Shown one piece after another: positions 15,454 through 22,674 of a DNA stretch of 56,006 bases. The translations under genes and the position numbers were made by a program. Below the pieces are notes generated by a model, which was not told where the DNA came from, made no database searches, and worked only from the letters and a program-made list of their open reading frames with translations. The number at the start of each line of letters is the position of its first letter. Positions within the stretch are counted from its first letter, which is position 1. The stretch comes from Novimethylophilus sp036504375 (GTDB lineage Bacteria; Pseudomonadota; Gammaproteobacteria; Burkholderiales; Methylophilaceae), in the NCBI RefSeq assembly GCF_036504375.1, contig NZ_DASXVH010000066.1:1-56006 (forward strand). The letters run 5' to 3'.

Positions 15454-17013
15454 ATGAGTCAGAATGCTGAAAAAGTACTAGACCACTTCAACCTGTTCCG
15501 CGAACCCGAATACAAGGAAATGTTCGCGAAAAAGAAACAGGAATTCGAATACCCGGTTCCCGCCGAGGATCTGCAAAAGACCATCGAATGGACCAAAACC
15601 GTTGAATACCGCGACAAGAACTTCGCCCGCGAAGCCCTCACCGTCAACCCTGCCAAGGCCTGCCAGCCGCTGGGCGCGGTGTTCGCCGCCAACGGCTTCG
15701 AAGGCACCCTGCCCTTCGTGCACGGTTCGCAAGGCTGCGTGGCGTACTATCGCTCGCACTTCAGCCGCCACTTCAAGGAGCCGACCTCCTGCGTATCGTC
15801 CTCCATGACCGAAGATGCGGCGGTGTTCGGCGGCCTCAACAACATGATCGACGGCCTCGCCAACTCTTATAGTCTTTACAAGCCCAAGATGATCGCGGTT
15901 TCCACCACCTGCATGGCGGAAGTGATCGGCGACGACTTGAACGCCTTCATCAAGACTTCCAAGGAAAAAGGCAGCATTCCCGAGTCGTTCGACGTGCCGT
16001 TCGCCCATACTCCAGCCTTCGTCGGCAGCCATATCACCGGCTACGACAACGCGCTCAAGGGCGTGCTGACCCACTTTTGGGACGGCAAGGCTGGTACCGT
16101 GCCCGCGCTGGAACGTAAGCCCAACGACAGCATCAACTTCATCGGCGGCTTCGACGGCTATGTGGTCGGCAACAACCGCGAAATCCGCCGTATTTTCGAC
16201 CAGTTCGACATCAAGTACACCATGCTGTGCGACCCGTCCGATGCATGGGATACCCCGACCGACGGCGAATTCCGCATGTACGACGGCGGCACTACGCTGG
16301 AAGACACCGCCAACGCCATCCACGCCAAGGCTACCATCGTAATGCAGACCATCAGCGCGGAAAAAACCGCCGCCTTGATCGAAGAGCACGGCCAGGAAGT
16401 GGTACGGCTCCATCACCCGGTGGGCGTAGCCGGCACCGACAAGTTCCTGATGGAACTGTCGCGCATCACCGGCAAGGACATTCCCGACAGCTTAACCAAG
16501 GAACGTGGCCGCCTGGTAGATGCCATCGCCGACTCCAGCGCGCACATCCATGGCAAGAAGTTCGCGCTCTACGGCGACCCCGACCTGATGCTGGGTCTCA
16601 CCGCCTTCCTGCTGGAACTGGGCGCGGAGCCGGTGACGGTGTTGTCGACCAACGGCGACAATGATTGGGCGGCCAAGGTGCAGGCGCTGTTCGATGCCTC
16701 CCCATTCGGCAAGAACTGCAAGGTCTATCCGAAGAAGGATCTGTGGCATATGCGCTCGCTGCTGTTCACGGAGCCTGTGGATTTCCTCATCGGCAACACC
16801 TACGGCAAGTATCTGGATCGCGACACCAAGACGCCGCTGATCCGCATCGGCTTCCCGATCTTCGACCGCCACCACAAGCACCGCTACCCGGTGTGGGGCT
16901 ACCAGGGCGCGCTGAATGTACTGGTGACCATTCTCGACAAAATTTTCGACGAGATGGATGCCGACACCAACGGCATCGGTACCACCGACTACAGCTTCGA
17001 CATCATTCGTTAA
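15454..17013 (+). CDS. nifK: NifK, nitrogenase molybdenum-iron protein beta chain
   Basis: 519-aa beta subunit of the MoFe protein, which shares the P-cluster with NifD. P-cluster ligand regions are NPAKACQPLGAVFAANGFEG, HGSQGCVAYYRSHFSRHF and EPTSCVSSSMTEDAAVFGG; the C-terminal GFPIFDRHHKHRYPVWGYQG is typical. The length is usual for the family. ATG 15454 follows AAAGGAG. Confidence 0.98.
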   Translation: MSQNAEKVLDHFNLFREPEYKEMFAKKKQEFEYPVPAEDLQKTIEWTKTVEYRDKNFAREALTVNPAKACQPLGAVFAANGFEGTLPFVHGSQGCVAYYRSHFSRHFKEPTSCVSSSMTEDAAVFGGLNNMIDGLANSYSLYKPKMIAVSTTCMAEVIGDDLNAFIKTSKEKGSIPESFDVPFAHTPAFVGSHITGYDNALKGVLTHFWDGKAGTVPALERKPNDSINFIGGFDGYVVGNNREIRRIFDQFDIKYTMLCDPSDAWDTPTDGEFRMYDGGTTLEDTANAIHAKATIVMQTISAEKTAALIEEHGQEVVRLHHPVGVAGTDKFLMELSRITGKDIPDSLTKERGRLVDAIADSSAHIHGKKFALYGDPDLMLGLTAFLLELGAEPVTVLSTNGDNDWAAKVQALFDASPFGKNCKVYPKKDLWHMRSLLFTEPVDFLIGNTYGKYLDRDTKTPLIRIGFPIFDRHHKHRYPVWGYQGALNVLVTILDKIFDEMDADTNGIGTTDYSFDIIR

Positions 17014-17017
17014 ACAA

Positions 17018-17076
17018 GCGATCGGCATTCAGCTTTCAGCCTAAAAAGCTGATCGCTGAATGCTGACGGCTGAAGC
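17018..17076. repeat. REP-like multi-hairpin repeat after nifK
   Basis: GCATTCAGC (17025-17033) and GCTGAATGC (17055-17063) are inverted copies, with TTCAGCC / GGCTGAA nested nearby. It lies in the nifK-FeSII gap and is likely an mRNA stabiliser or a repetitive palindrome. Confidence 0.6.
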
Positions 17077-17089
17077 CAAGGAAAAAATC

Positions 17090-17437
17090 ATGGCCAACAT
17101 TACCTTCAGCTCCCCCAAGATGAAGAAAGACCTGACGGTCTATGCCACCGCCGGAAATTGCAGCACGCTGCTTGCCGTCGCCAAGGAACACAAGGTGCCG
17201 ATTGAATTCGAGTGTGAAAACGGCGAATGCGGCTCCTGCCCGGTAGAGGTCGTCATTCTCGCCAATAAACAGCCCATGGGCATGCACCTGACCGAGAAGG
17301 AGAAGACCGTGCTCAAACTCGCTGGCAAGATCACCAAGCAGCAGATCGAAGATGCCGAGTTGAAGGATATCCCGCCACCGTGGCGACTGGCATGCCAGTT
17401 TATCGTGCGTAACGAGGATATCCTGGTCAAATTTTAG
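17090..17437 (+). CDS. FeSII (Shethna protein II)-like [2Fe-2S] ferredoxin
   Basis: 115-aa plant-type [2Fe-2S] ferredoxin. The N-terminus MANITFSSPKMKKDLTVYAT, the cluster loop C42-x4-C47-x2-C50 (CENGECGSC), the long GMHLTEKEKTVLK insertion and PPPWRLACQ (Cys102) match my recollection of Azotobacter FeSII, which forms a protective complex with nitrogenase under oxygen stress. It directly follows nifK and should be co-transcribed with nifHDK. Reading from ATG 17090, preceded by AAGGAAA, gives a protein of FeSII size. FeSII-type protection is inferred from similarity, not proven. Confidence 0.88.
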   Translation: MANITFSSPKMKKDLTVYATAGNCSTLLAVAKEHKVPIEFECENGECGSCPVEVVILANKQPMGMHLTEKEKTVLKLAGKITKQQIEDAELKDIPPPWRLACQFIVRNEDILVKF

Positions 17438-17491
17438 GACGTATTCACACTAATTTCCGCCTCCGCTCTCTCTCACAAGGAGAGGGCCGGA
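17438..17491. other. Intergenic stretch with a short hairpin
   Basis: Start of the 513-bp gap between the FeSII gene and nifE. It contains CTCTCTCTCACAAGGAGAGGG, a fragment of a common CTCTCCC-type intergenic hairpin, abutting the RelE remnant. The rest of the gap holds the remnant, a fragment of another palindrome near 17775, and the nifE control region. Confidence 0.4.
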
Positions 17492-17695
17492 GAACAGTTC
17501 AGAAACAAGCTGCAAGAGCGGCTGATCAACCCGCGCGTTCCGGCTTTAAGGCTTGCCGGACAAAACGACCGCTATAAAATCAAACTCAGAAGCGTCGGCT
17601 ACCGCCTGTACGAAATCCGCGACAGCGAGTTGGTCGTCATTGCAGTCGGCAAACGCGAACGCAATGCGGCTTACAAGGCGGCAGCGAAGCGATGA
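17492..17695 (+). pseudogene. RelE-family toxin remnant (N-terminus missing)
   Basis: An uninterrupted 67-codon stretch reads FRNKLQERLINPRVPALRL then YKIKLRSVGYRLYEIRDSE and VVIAVGKRERNAAYKAAAKR before a stop at 17693-17695. This is the central and C-terminal part of a RelE/StbE-type mRNA interferase. The first about 20 residues are missing, replaced by hairpin-repeat sequence, and there is an apparent two-residue loss at RLYEIRD. No start codon, ribosome site or antitoxin gene is present, so it is a relic left in the nifK-nifE gap. Confidence 0.8.
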
Positions 17696-17828
17696 TCGGC
17701 ATGCGGAAGCGAAAATGACTCCGACCCTGAGGTTTCCGAACATAGCGTACCTATGATCGAGACGTAGTTGATGCAGGGTGGGCATGCTACGTTCTGTTCA
17801 ACCCACATCAACTGAAGATGGTAGGGTT

Positions 17829-17844
17829 TGTCGGATTTGCGACG
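17829..17844. promoter_or_regulatory. NifA-like site upstream of nifE (TGT-N10-ACG)
   Basis: TTTGTCGGATTTGCGACG matches the nifH site core except for the last base of ACA. It is about 57 bp upstream of the nifE -24 element. Confidence 0.6.
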
Positions 17845-17900
17845 TAAGCCGTTTCTGTAAATATTTATATAAAACAATTATTTAAAATAAAACATTGCGC

Positions 17901-17916
17901 TGGCATGGTGTTTGCA
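17901..17916 (+). promoter_or_regulatory. Sigma-54 promoter of nifE operon
   Basis: TGGCATGGTGTTTGCA, GG-N10-GC spacing. The predicted start near 17927 lies downstream of the possible upstream start codon at 17921 and so fixes translation at ATG 17951. Confidence 0.9.
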
Positions 17917-17950
17917 GTAGTTGTGTCATCACAGACACAGGCATTGCATC

Positions 17951-19366
17951 ATGGCATCCCTCAGCGAGAAGGTGCAGGACGTTTTCAACGAGCCCGGCTG
18001 CGACAAGAATCAGGCCAAGGGCGAGAAGGAACGCAAGAAGGGCTGTACCAAGCAACTGACGCCGGGCGCGGCGGCGGGCGGCTGTGCTTTCGACGGCGCC
18101 AAGATCGCCTTGCAGCCGATCACCGACGTGGCGCATCTGGTACACGGCCCGATCGCCTGCGAGGGCAACGGCTGGGATAACCGCGGGGCGAAATCCTCGG
18201 ACTCCCAACTTTATCGCACCGGGTTCACCACCGACATCAGCGAACTGGATGTGGTCTATGGCGGCGAGAAGCGCCTGTACAAATCCATCCGCGAAATCCT
18301 CGACAAGTACGACCCGCCGGCGGTGTTCGTATACCAGACCTGCGTCACCGCGCTGATCGGCGACGACATCGAAGCGGTATGCAAGGCCGCGACAGCCAAG
18401 TTCGGCAAGCCCATCATCCCGATCAATGCGCCAGGCTTCGTCGGCAGCAAGAATTTGGGCAACAAGCTGGCGGGCGAAGCGCTGCTGGAGCACGTGATCG
18501 GCACCGAAGAACCCGAATACACCACGCCCTACGACATCAATATCATCGGCGAGTACAACCTGGCCGGCGAACTGTGGCAAGTGAAGCCTTTGCTGGACGA
18601 GCTCGGCATCCGCATCCTTTCCTGTATTTCCGGCGATGCCAAGTACAAGGAAGTGGCGTCCTCCCATCGCGCCAAGGCTGCCATGATGGTGTGCTCCAAG
18701 GCCATGATCAACGTGGCGCGCAAGATGGAGGAGCGCTACGGCATCCCTTTTTTCGAAGGCTCGTTCTACGGCATCACGGACATGAGCGAATCGCTACGCC
18801 AGATCGCCACGCTACTGGTGCAGCAAGACGCGCCGGAAGAGCTGCTGGCGCGTACCGAAAAGGTGATTTTCCGCGAGGAAACCCGTGCCTGGGAAGCGAT
18901 CAACCATTACCGCAAGCGGCTGGAAGGCAAGAAGGTGCTGCTCATCACCGGCGGCGTGAAATCGTGGTCGGTGGTGTCCGCCTTGCAGGAAGCCGGGCTG
19001 GAAATCGTCGGCACCAGCGTGAAGAAATCCACCGCCGAGGACAAGGAAAAGATCAAGGAACTGATGGGCGAGGACGCTCACATGTTCGACGATATGCGGC
19101 CGCGCGACATGTATGCCATGTTGAAGGACTCGCGCGCCGACATCATGCTTTCCGGTGGGCGCAGCCAGTTTGTCGCGCTCAAGGCCAGGATGCCGTGGCT
19201 GGACATCAACCAGGAACGCCACCATGCCTACGCCGGCTATGTAGGCATGGTGGAACTGGTGAAGCGGATCGAGCAGGCGTTGTACCACCCGGTTTGGGAG
19301 CAGGTGCGCAAGCCTGCACCGTGGGAAACACTACCTACTCCTGCTATTGAAGCAAAGGCCGCATGA
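17951..19366 (+). CDS. nifE: NifE, FeMo-cofactor scaffold subunit
   Basis: 471-aa NifD paralogue that forms the NifEN scaffold on which NifB-co matures to FeMo-co. Seen: NEPGCDKNQAKGEKERKKGC at the N-terminus, GCAFDGAKIALQPITDVAHL with the conserved cysteine, HGPIACEGNGWDNRGAKSS, and the C-terminal LSGGRSQFVALKARMPWLDI and HAYAGYVGMVEL. The start at 17951 leaves a 24-nt leader from the promoter. It overlaps nifN by 4 nt (ATGA), fitting the equimolar complex. Confidence 0.97.
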   Translation: MASLSEKVQDVFNEPGCDKNQAKGEKERKKGCTKQLTPGAAAGGCAFDGAKIALQPITDVAHLVHGPIACEGNGWDNRGAKSSDSQLYRTGFTTDISELDVVYGGEKRLYKSIREILDKYDPPAVFVYQTCVTALIGDDIEAVCKAATAKFGKPIIPINAPGFVGSKNLGNKLAGEALLEHVIGTEEPEYTTPYDINIIGEYNLAGELWQVKPLLDELGIRILSCISGDAKYKEVASSHRAKAAMMVCSKAMINVARKMEERYGIPFFEGSFYGITDMSESLRQIATLLVQQDAPEELLARTEKVIFREETRAWEAINHYRKRLEGKKVLLITGGVKSWSVVSALQEAGLEIVGTSVKKSTAEDKEKIKELMGEDAHMFDDMRPRDMYAMLKDSRADIMLSGGRSQFVALKARMPWLDINQERHHAYAGYVGMVELVKRIEQALYHPVWEQVRKPAPWETLPTPAIEAKAA

Positions 19367-20769
19367 TGGCTACTGTCACCACCAGCCACAAGGCCTGCAC
19401 AGTCAACCCGCTCAAGATGAGCCAGCCGATCGGTGCAGCGCTGGCCTTCATGGGACTGAAACACTGCCTGCCTACGCTACATGGCTCGCAGGGCTGTACC
19501 TCGTTTGGCCTGGTGCTGTTCGTGCGCCATTTCCGCGAGATGATCCCGCTGCAAACCACGGCCATGAACGAGGTCACCACCATCCTCGGCGGCATGGACA
19601 ACATCGAGCAGGCCATCATGAACATCTGGAACCGCGCCAAGCCGGATGTGATCGGGCTGGCTTCCACCGGCCTGACGGAAACCAAGGGCGACGACGTCGA
19701 TGCCTATCTCAAGCTGATTCGCGCCAAGCATCCTGAGATCGCTGACATGGCGATTATCTACGTTTCTACGCCGGATTACGTGGGTGCCTTCCAGGACGGC
19801 TGGAGCAAGGCCGTGGTGCGCATCGTGCAGGATCTGGCGGTGCCGTGCAGGGTCAAGCAGATCGACCGCGTCAACGTGCTGCCGGGCTCGCACCTGACGC
19901 CGGGCGATATCGAGGAAATCCGCGAGATCATCGAAGCCTTCGGACTCGACCCGGTGTTCATCCCGGATATCTCCGGCTCGCTGGATGGCCACATCCCGGA
20001 CGACTTCACGCCCACCATGTTGGGCGGGACGACGCTGGGACAGCTGCGCACCATGGGCGCGGCAAGAGCTACCATCGCCATCGGCGAGCAGATGCACGCC
20101 GCGGCCATCGAGCTGGAAATGAAGACCGGCGTGCCTTATACCGTGTTCGATCGGCTCACCGGGCTGGAGGCCAACGACCACCTCCAGCAACATCTTTTCG
20201 CGCTGTCCGGCAAGCCGGTGCCGATGAAATACCGCCGCCAGCGCAGCCAGTTGCAGGACGCCATGCTGGACGCGCATTTCTTCACCGGCGGCAAGAAGGT
20301 CGCCATTGGCGCCGAGCCGGATTTATTGTGGTCGCTCGGCAGTTTTCTGGCGGAAATGGGCTGCGAACTGACCGCCACCGTTACCACCACACACTCCCCG
20401 CTACTGGAAAAACTGCCGGCAGAAGAAGTGCTGATCGGCGATCTGGAAGACCTGGAAACGCGCGCCAGGGATTGCGACCTGCTCATTACCCATTCGCACG
20501 GACGGCAGATGGCGGACAGGCTGAAGCTTCCCTTCCTGCGCTTTGGCGTACCAACCTTCGATCGCCTGGGCGCCGCGCACAAGGTGATAGTGGGCTATCG
20601 CGGCACGCGCGAACTGGTGTTCGAGCTGGGCAACACCTTTCTCGCTGACGCACACGAAGCCACTCCCGACACCTGGGCAGAGCCGAAAAACGATTGCACA
20701 TCCGGGGGTGGCTGCGCCAATTGTCACGGGGCAGCCGATACTGCACATCCGCAGGCTGCATTTGGTTAA
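19363..20769 (+). CDS. nifN: NifN, FeMo-cofactor scaffold subunit
   Basis: 468-aa NifK paralogue, partner of NifE. Landmarks are KACTVNPLKMSQPIGAALAF with the conserved cysteine, HGSQGCTSFGLVLFVRHFRE, and IGLASTGLTETKGDDVDAYL. The C-terminus carries a Cys-rich tail (CTSGGGCANCHGAADTAHPQ) that is an extension beyond the core fold and could bind metal. The ATG overlaps the nifE stop. Confidence 0.96.
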   Translation: MMATVTTSHKACTVNPLKMSQPIGAALAFMGLKHCLPTLHGSQGCTSFGLVLFVRHFREMIPLQTTAMNEVTTILGGMDNIEQAIMNIWNRAKPDVIGLASTGLTETKGDDVDAYLKLIRAKHPEIADMAIIYVSTPDYVGAFQDGWSKAVVRIVQDLAVPCRVKQIDRVNVLPGSHLTPGDIEEIREIIEAFGLDPVFIPDISGSLDGHIPDDFTPTMLGGTTLGQLRTMGAARATIAIGEQMHAAAIELEMKTGVPYTVFDRLTGLEANDHLQQHLFALSGKPVPMKYRRQRSQLQDAMLDAHFFTGGKKVAIGAEPDLLWSLGSFLAEMGCELTATVTTTHSPLLEKLPAEEVLIGDLEDLETRARDCDLLITHSHGRQMADRLKLPFLRFGVPTFDRLGAAHKVIVGYRGTRELVFELGNTFLADAHEATPDTWAEPKNDCTSGGGCANCHGAADTAHPQAAFG

Positions 20770-20788
20770 ACCAAGAAAGGAAACAAGC

Positions 20789-21196
20789 ATGAAAGTCGCT
20801 TTTGCCACACAGGACCTGAAACGGGTAGACGCCCATTTCGGTTGGGCCAAGAACATCGCCATTTACGAGCTGTCACCGCAGGGCTGGAGCCTCATCAAGG
20901 CCGTGCAGTTCGACGGCGACCTGCAGGAAGACGGCAACGAGGACAAGCTGGCACCCAAGCTCGAAATCATCAAGGACTGCGCCCTGCTCTATGTCGCGGC
21001 CATCGGCGGCTCGGCGGCGGCGCGCGTGGTGGCGCACAAGATCCACCCGGTGAAAGTGGCCGGCCCGGAACCTATCGAGGAAGTGCTGGAAAAACTCAAG
21101 GACGTACTCAACGGCACCCCGCCGCCATTCCTCAGGAAAGCGCTGATGCGCGACCAGGAACGCGTCTTCGACTTCGACGAGGAAGAAACGGTTTAA
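20789..21196 (+). CDS. nifX: NifX, FeMo-cofactor precursor carrier
   Basis: 135-aa protein of the dinitrogenase iron-molybdenum cofactor-binding family. MKVAFATQDLKRVDAHFGWAKN at the N-terminus and the VAAIGGSAAARVVAHKIHPVK segment mark the fold also found at the C-terminus of NifB. It binds NifB-co or the NifEN-bound precursor. ATG 20789 follows AAGAAAGGA, 19 nt after nifN. Confidence 0.95.
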   Translation: MKVAFATQDLKRVDAHFGWAKNIAIYELSPQGWSLIKAVQFDGDLQEDGNEDKLAPKLEIIKDCALLYVAAIGGSAAARVVAHKIHPVKVAGPEPIEEVLEKLKDVLNGTPPPFLRKALMRDQERVFDFDEEETV

Positions 21197-21221
21197 CTCT
21201 TTTAGGAATCAGGAGAATCAC

Positions 21222-21707
21222 ATGACAGCCGCCGCAGTTACCGCCCCCCCCACCGAAACTTGCACAGACCCGTGGGAATCGTCCTTCGTCCAGGAACTGG
21301 TCAAGCAATGGCGCGCCCAGGATACGCACGGTGCCTGGGAAGGCAAGGATAACGCGACCCTCCTCGCCCCCTACATCATCACCAAGGAAAAGCGCCGCGA
21401 AATGCCCATCATCGGCGACCCCGACCCGGAAACCCTGTGGCGGCTGGAGCTGTTCTACAACGCCGTCGGTCTCGCCATCGAGCGCGAAACCAGAATCATG
21501 GTATCGCCCATGATGAAGATGCACCACGAAGGCTTCGGCAAGATAATCCTCACCGCCGGGAGGCTAGTGGTGGTCAACAAGCAGCTGCGCGACGTGCATC
21601 GATTCGGCTTCGAAACCATGGAAAAGCTGGCCGCCGAGGGCGAAAAATTTGTGACCGCGGCAGTCGAGATGATTCGGAAGTTCCCCGAAGTCGCAAACTA
21701 TGGATGA
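21222..21707 (+). CDS. NifX-associated nitrogen fixation protein (DUF269)
   Basis: 161-aa protein of the DUF269 family found next to nifX. It has DPWESSFVQELVKQWRAQDTHGAW at the start and ERETRIMVSPMMKMHHEGFG in the centre. The family is nearly restricted to nif clusters; its function is unresolved. It sits 25 nt after nifX with an AGGAG ribosome site. Confidence 0.92.
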   Translation: MTAAAVTAPPTETCTDPWESSFVQELVKQWRAQDTHGAWEGKDNATLLAPYIITKEKRREMPIIGDPDPETLWRLELFYNAVGLAIERETRIMVSPMMKMHHEGFGKIILTAGRLVVVNKQLRDVHRFGFETMEKLAAEGEKFVTAAVEMIRKFPEVANYG

Positions 21708-21763
21708 AAACTGCTGCGGTGACCATCCTCGCTACGTTTTCAAAATTTAATTAGGAGCACCCC

Positions 21764-21961
21764 ATGAGCGATATCGAAACCATCAAGGCCGAGGTGAAGA
21801 AACTCAATGCCCAAGCCACGCAGCTCAAGATGGACCTGCACGATCTGTCGGAAGACCTGCCCACCGGCTGGGAGAAAATCCCGGAGGTGGCTGAAAAAAC
21901 TTTCAAGGCATATGGGCAACTCACCGAGGCCCGCAAGAAACTGGCGGTAGCAGGAGGTTGA
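21764..21961 (+). CDS. Nif-associated small helical protein (DUF683/CCE_0567 family)
   Basis: 65-aa protein predicted to be a helical hairpin: IETIKAEVKKLNAQATQLKMDLHDLSEDLP, then TGWEKIPEVAEKTFKAYGQL. This is the small family found downstream of the NifX-associated gene in many diazotrophs. Function unknown. It starts after TTAGGAGC and ends 1 nt before fdxB. Confidence 0.88.
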   Translation: MSDIETIKAEVKKLNAQATQLKMDLHDLSEDLPTGWEKIPEVAEKTFKAYGQLTEARKKLAVAGG

Positions 21962-21962
21962 C

Positions 21963-22268
21963 ATGACATATACCGTAACCTTGCCTAGCGGCACCGTCTG
22001 GACACCCCAGTTCGCCGAACATATCGCCGAAGAAAAATGTATCGGCTGCGGCCGCTGTTTCCGCGTGTGCGGGCGCGATGTCCTGCAATTGGTGGGCATC
22101 GACGATGAAGGCGAGCGCGTCGCGATGACGCTGGGCGACGACGATGACGACGGCGAATATGAGAAAAAGGTAATGACGATCGCTCACCCGGAAAGCTGCG
22201 TCGGCTGCGAGGCATGCGCCAAGATTTGCCCGAAGAAGTGCTACACGCATGCTCCGGTGACGGCGTAG
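21963..22268 (+). CDS. fdxB: Nif-specific ferredoxin III (FdxB), 2x[4Fe-4S]
   Basis: 101-aa ferredoxin with EEKCIGCGRCFRVCGRDVL (C-x2-C-x2-C-x3-C) and ESCVGCEACAKICPKKCY, separated by an acidic loop (LGDDDDDGEYEKK) typical of the nif-specific ferredoxin III family. It probably donates electrons in cofactor synthesis or to nitrogenase. Start ATG 21963 follows GCAGGAGG. Confidence 0.94.
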   Translation: MTYTVTLPSGTVWTPQFAEHIAEEKCIGCGRCFRVCGRDVLQLVGIDDEGERVAMTLGDDDDDGEYEKKVMTIAHPESCVGCEACAKICPKKCYTHAPVTA

Positions 22269-22276
22269 AGCCATCC

Positions 22277-22669
22277 ATGCAAGTACAAATCACAACTCGT
22301 GCCAGCACCACGTCGGTGCGCATTGACAATCGCACGGATGAGTTCGACGACCTGGTCGAACTGCTGCTGGACTACCGTTGCGATGACAGCGACGCTACCC
22401 GCGATCTGGCGGTGTTCATCGCCGCTGCCTGCATGGGAGACAACCACCTGTGGCAGGACATGCGGCTGCCGAACCGCGCGGCACTGACAAAGCTGATGCA
22501 GACGCGCTTCCCCGGCCTGTACGCCAAAAACAGCAGCAACATGAAGTGGAAGAAATTTTTCTACAAGCAGTTGTGCGAGCGCGCTGAAATCTTCATCTGC
22601 AAATCGCCCTCCTGCGGCGTGTGTGTCGATTACGACAAATGCTTCGTATCTGAGGATGCATCCGGCTGA
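22277..22669 (+). CDS. nifQ: NifQ, molybdenum donor (short form)
   Basis: 131-aa NifQ-like protein. NifQ delivers Mo-Fe-S clusters for FeMo-co. The C-terminal signature C108-x4-C113-x2-C116-x5-C122 (CKSPSCGVCVDYDKC) is intact, and NMKWKKFFYKQLCERAE precedes it, with the conserved helix LRLPNRAALTKLM-like region before that. The protein is shorter than typical NifQ (about 170-190 aa), lacking much of the N-terminal part. ATG 22277 is the only good start in the frame after fdxB. Confidence 0.88.
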   Translation: MQVQITTRASTTSVRIDNRTDEFDDLVELLLDYRCDDSDATRDLAVFIAAACMGDNHLWQDMRLPNRAALTKLMQTRFPGLYAKNSSNMKWKKFFYKQLCERAEIFICKSPSCGVCVDYDKCFVSEDASG

Positions 22670-22674
22670 ACGTG

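Noticed and set aside
17760..17830. Second copy of the TAGGGTGGG palindrome upstream of nifE
   Set aside because: GCAGGGTGGGCATGC and CAACCCACATC only partly match; too degenerate to call a full repeat.
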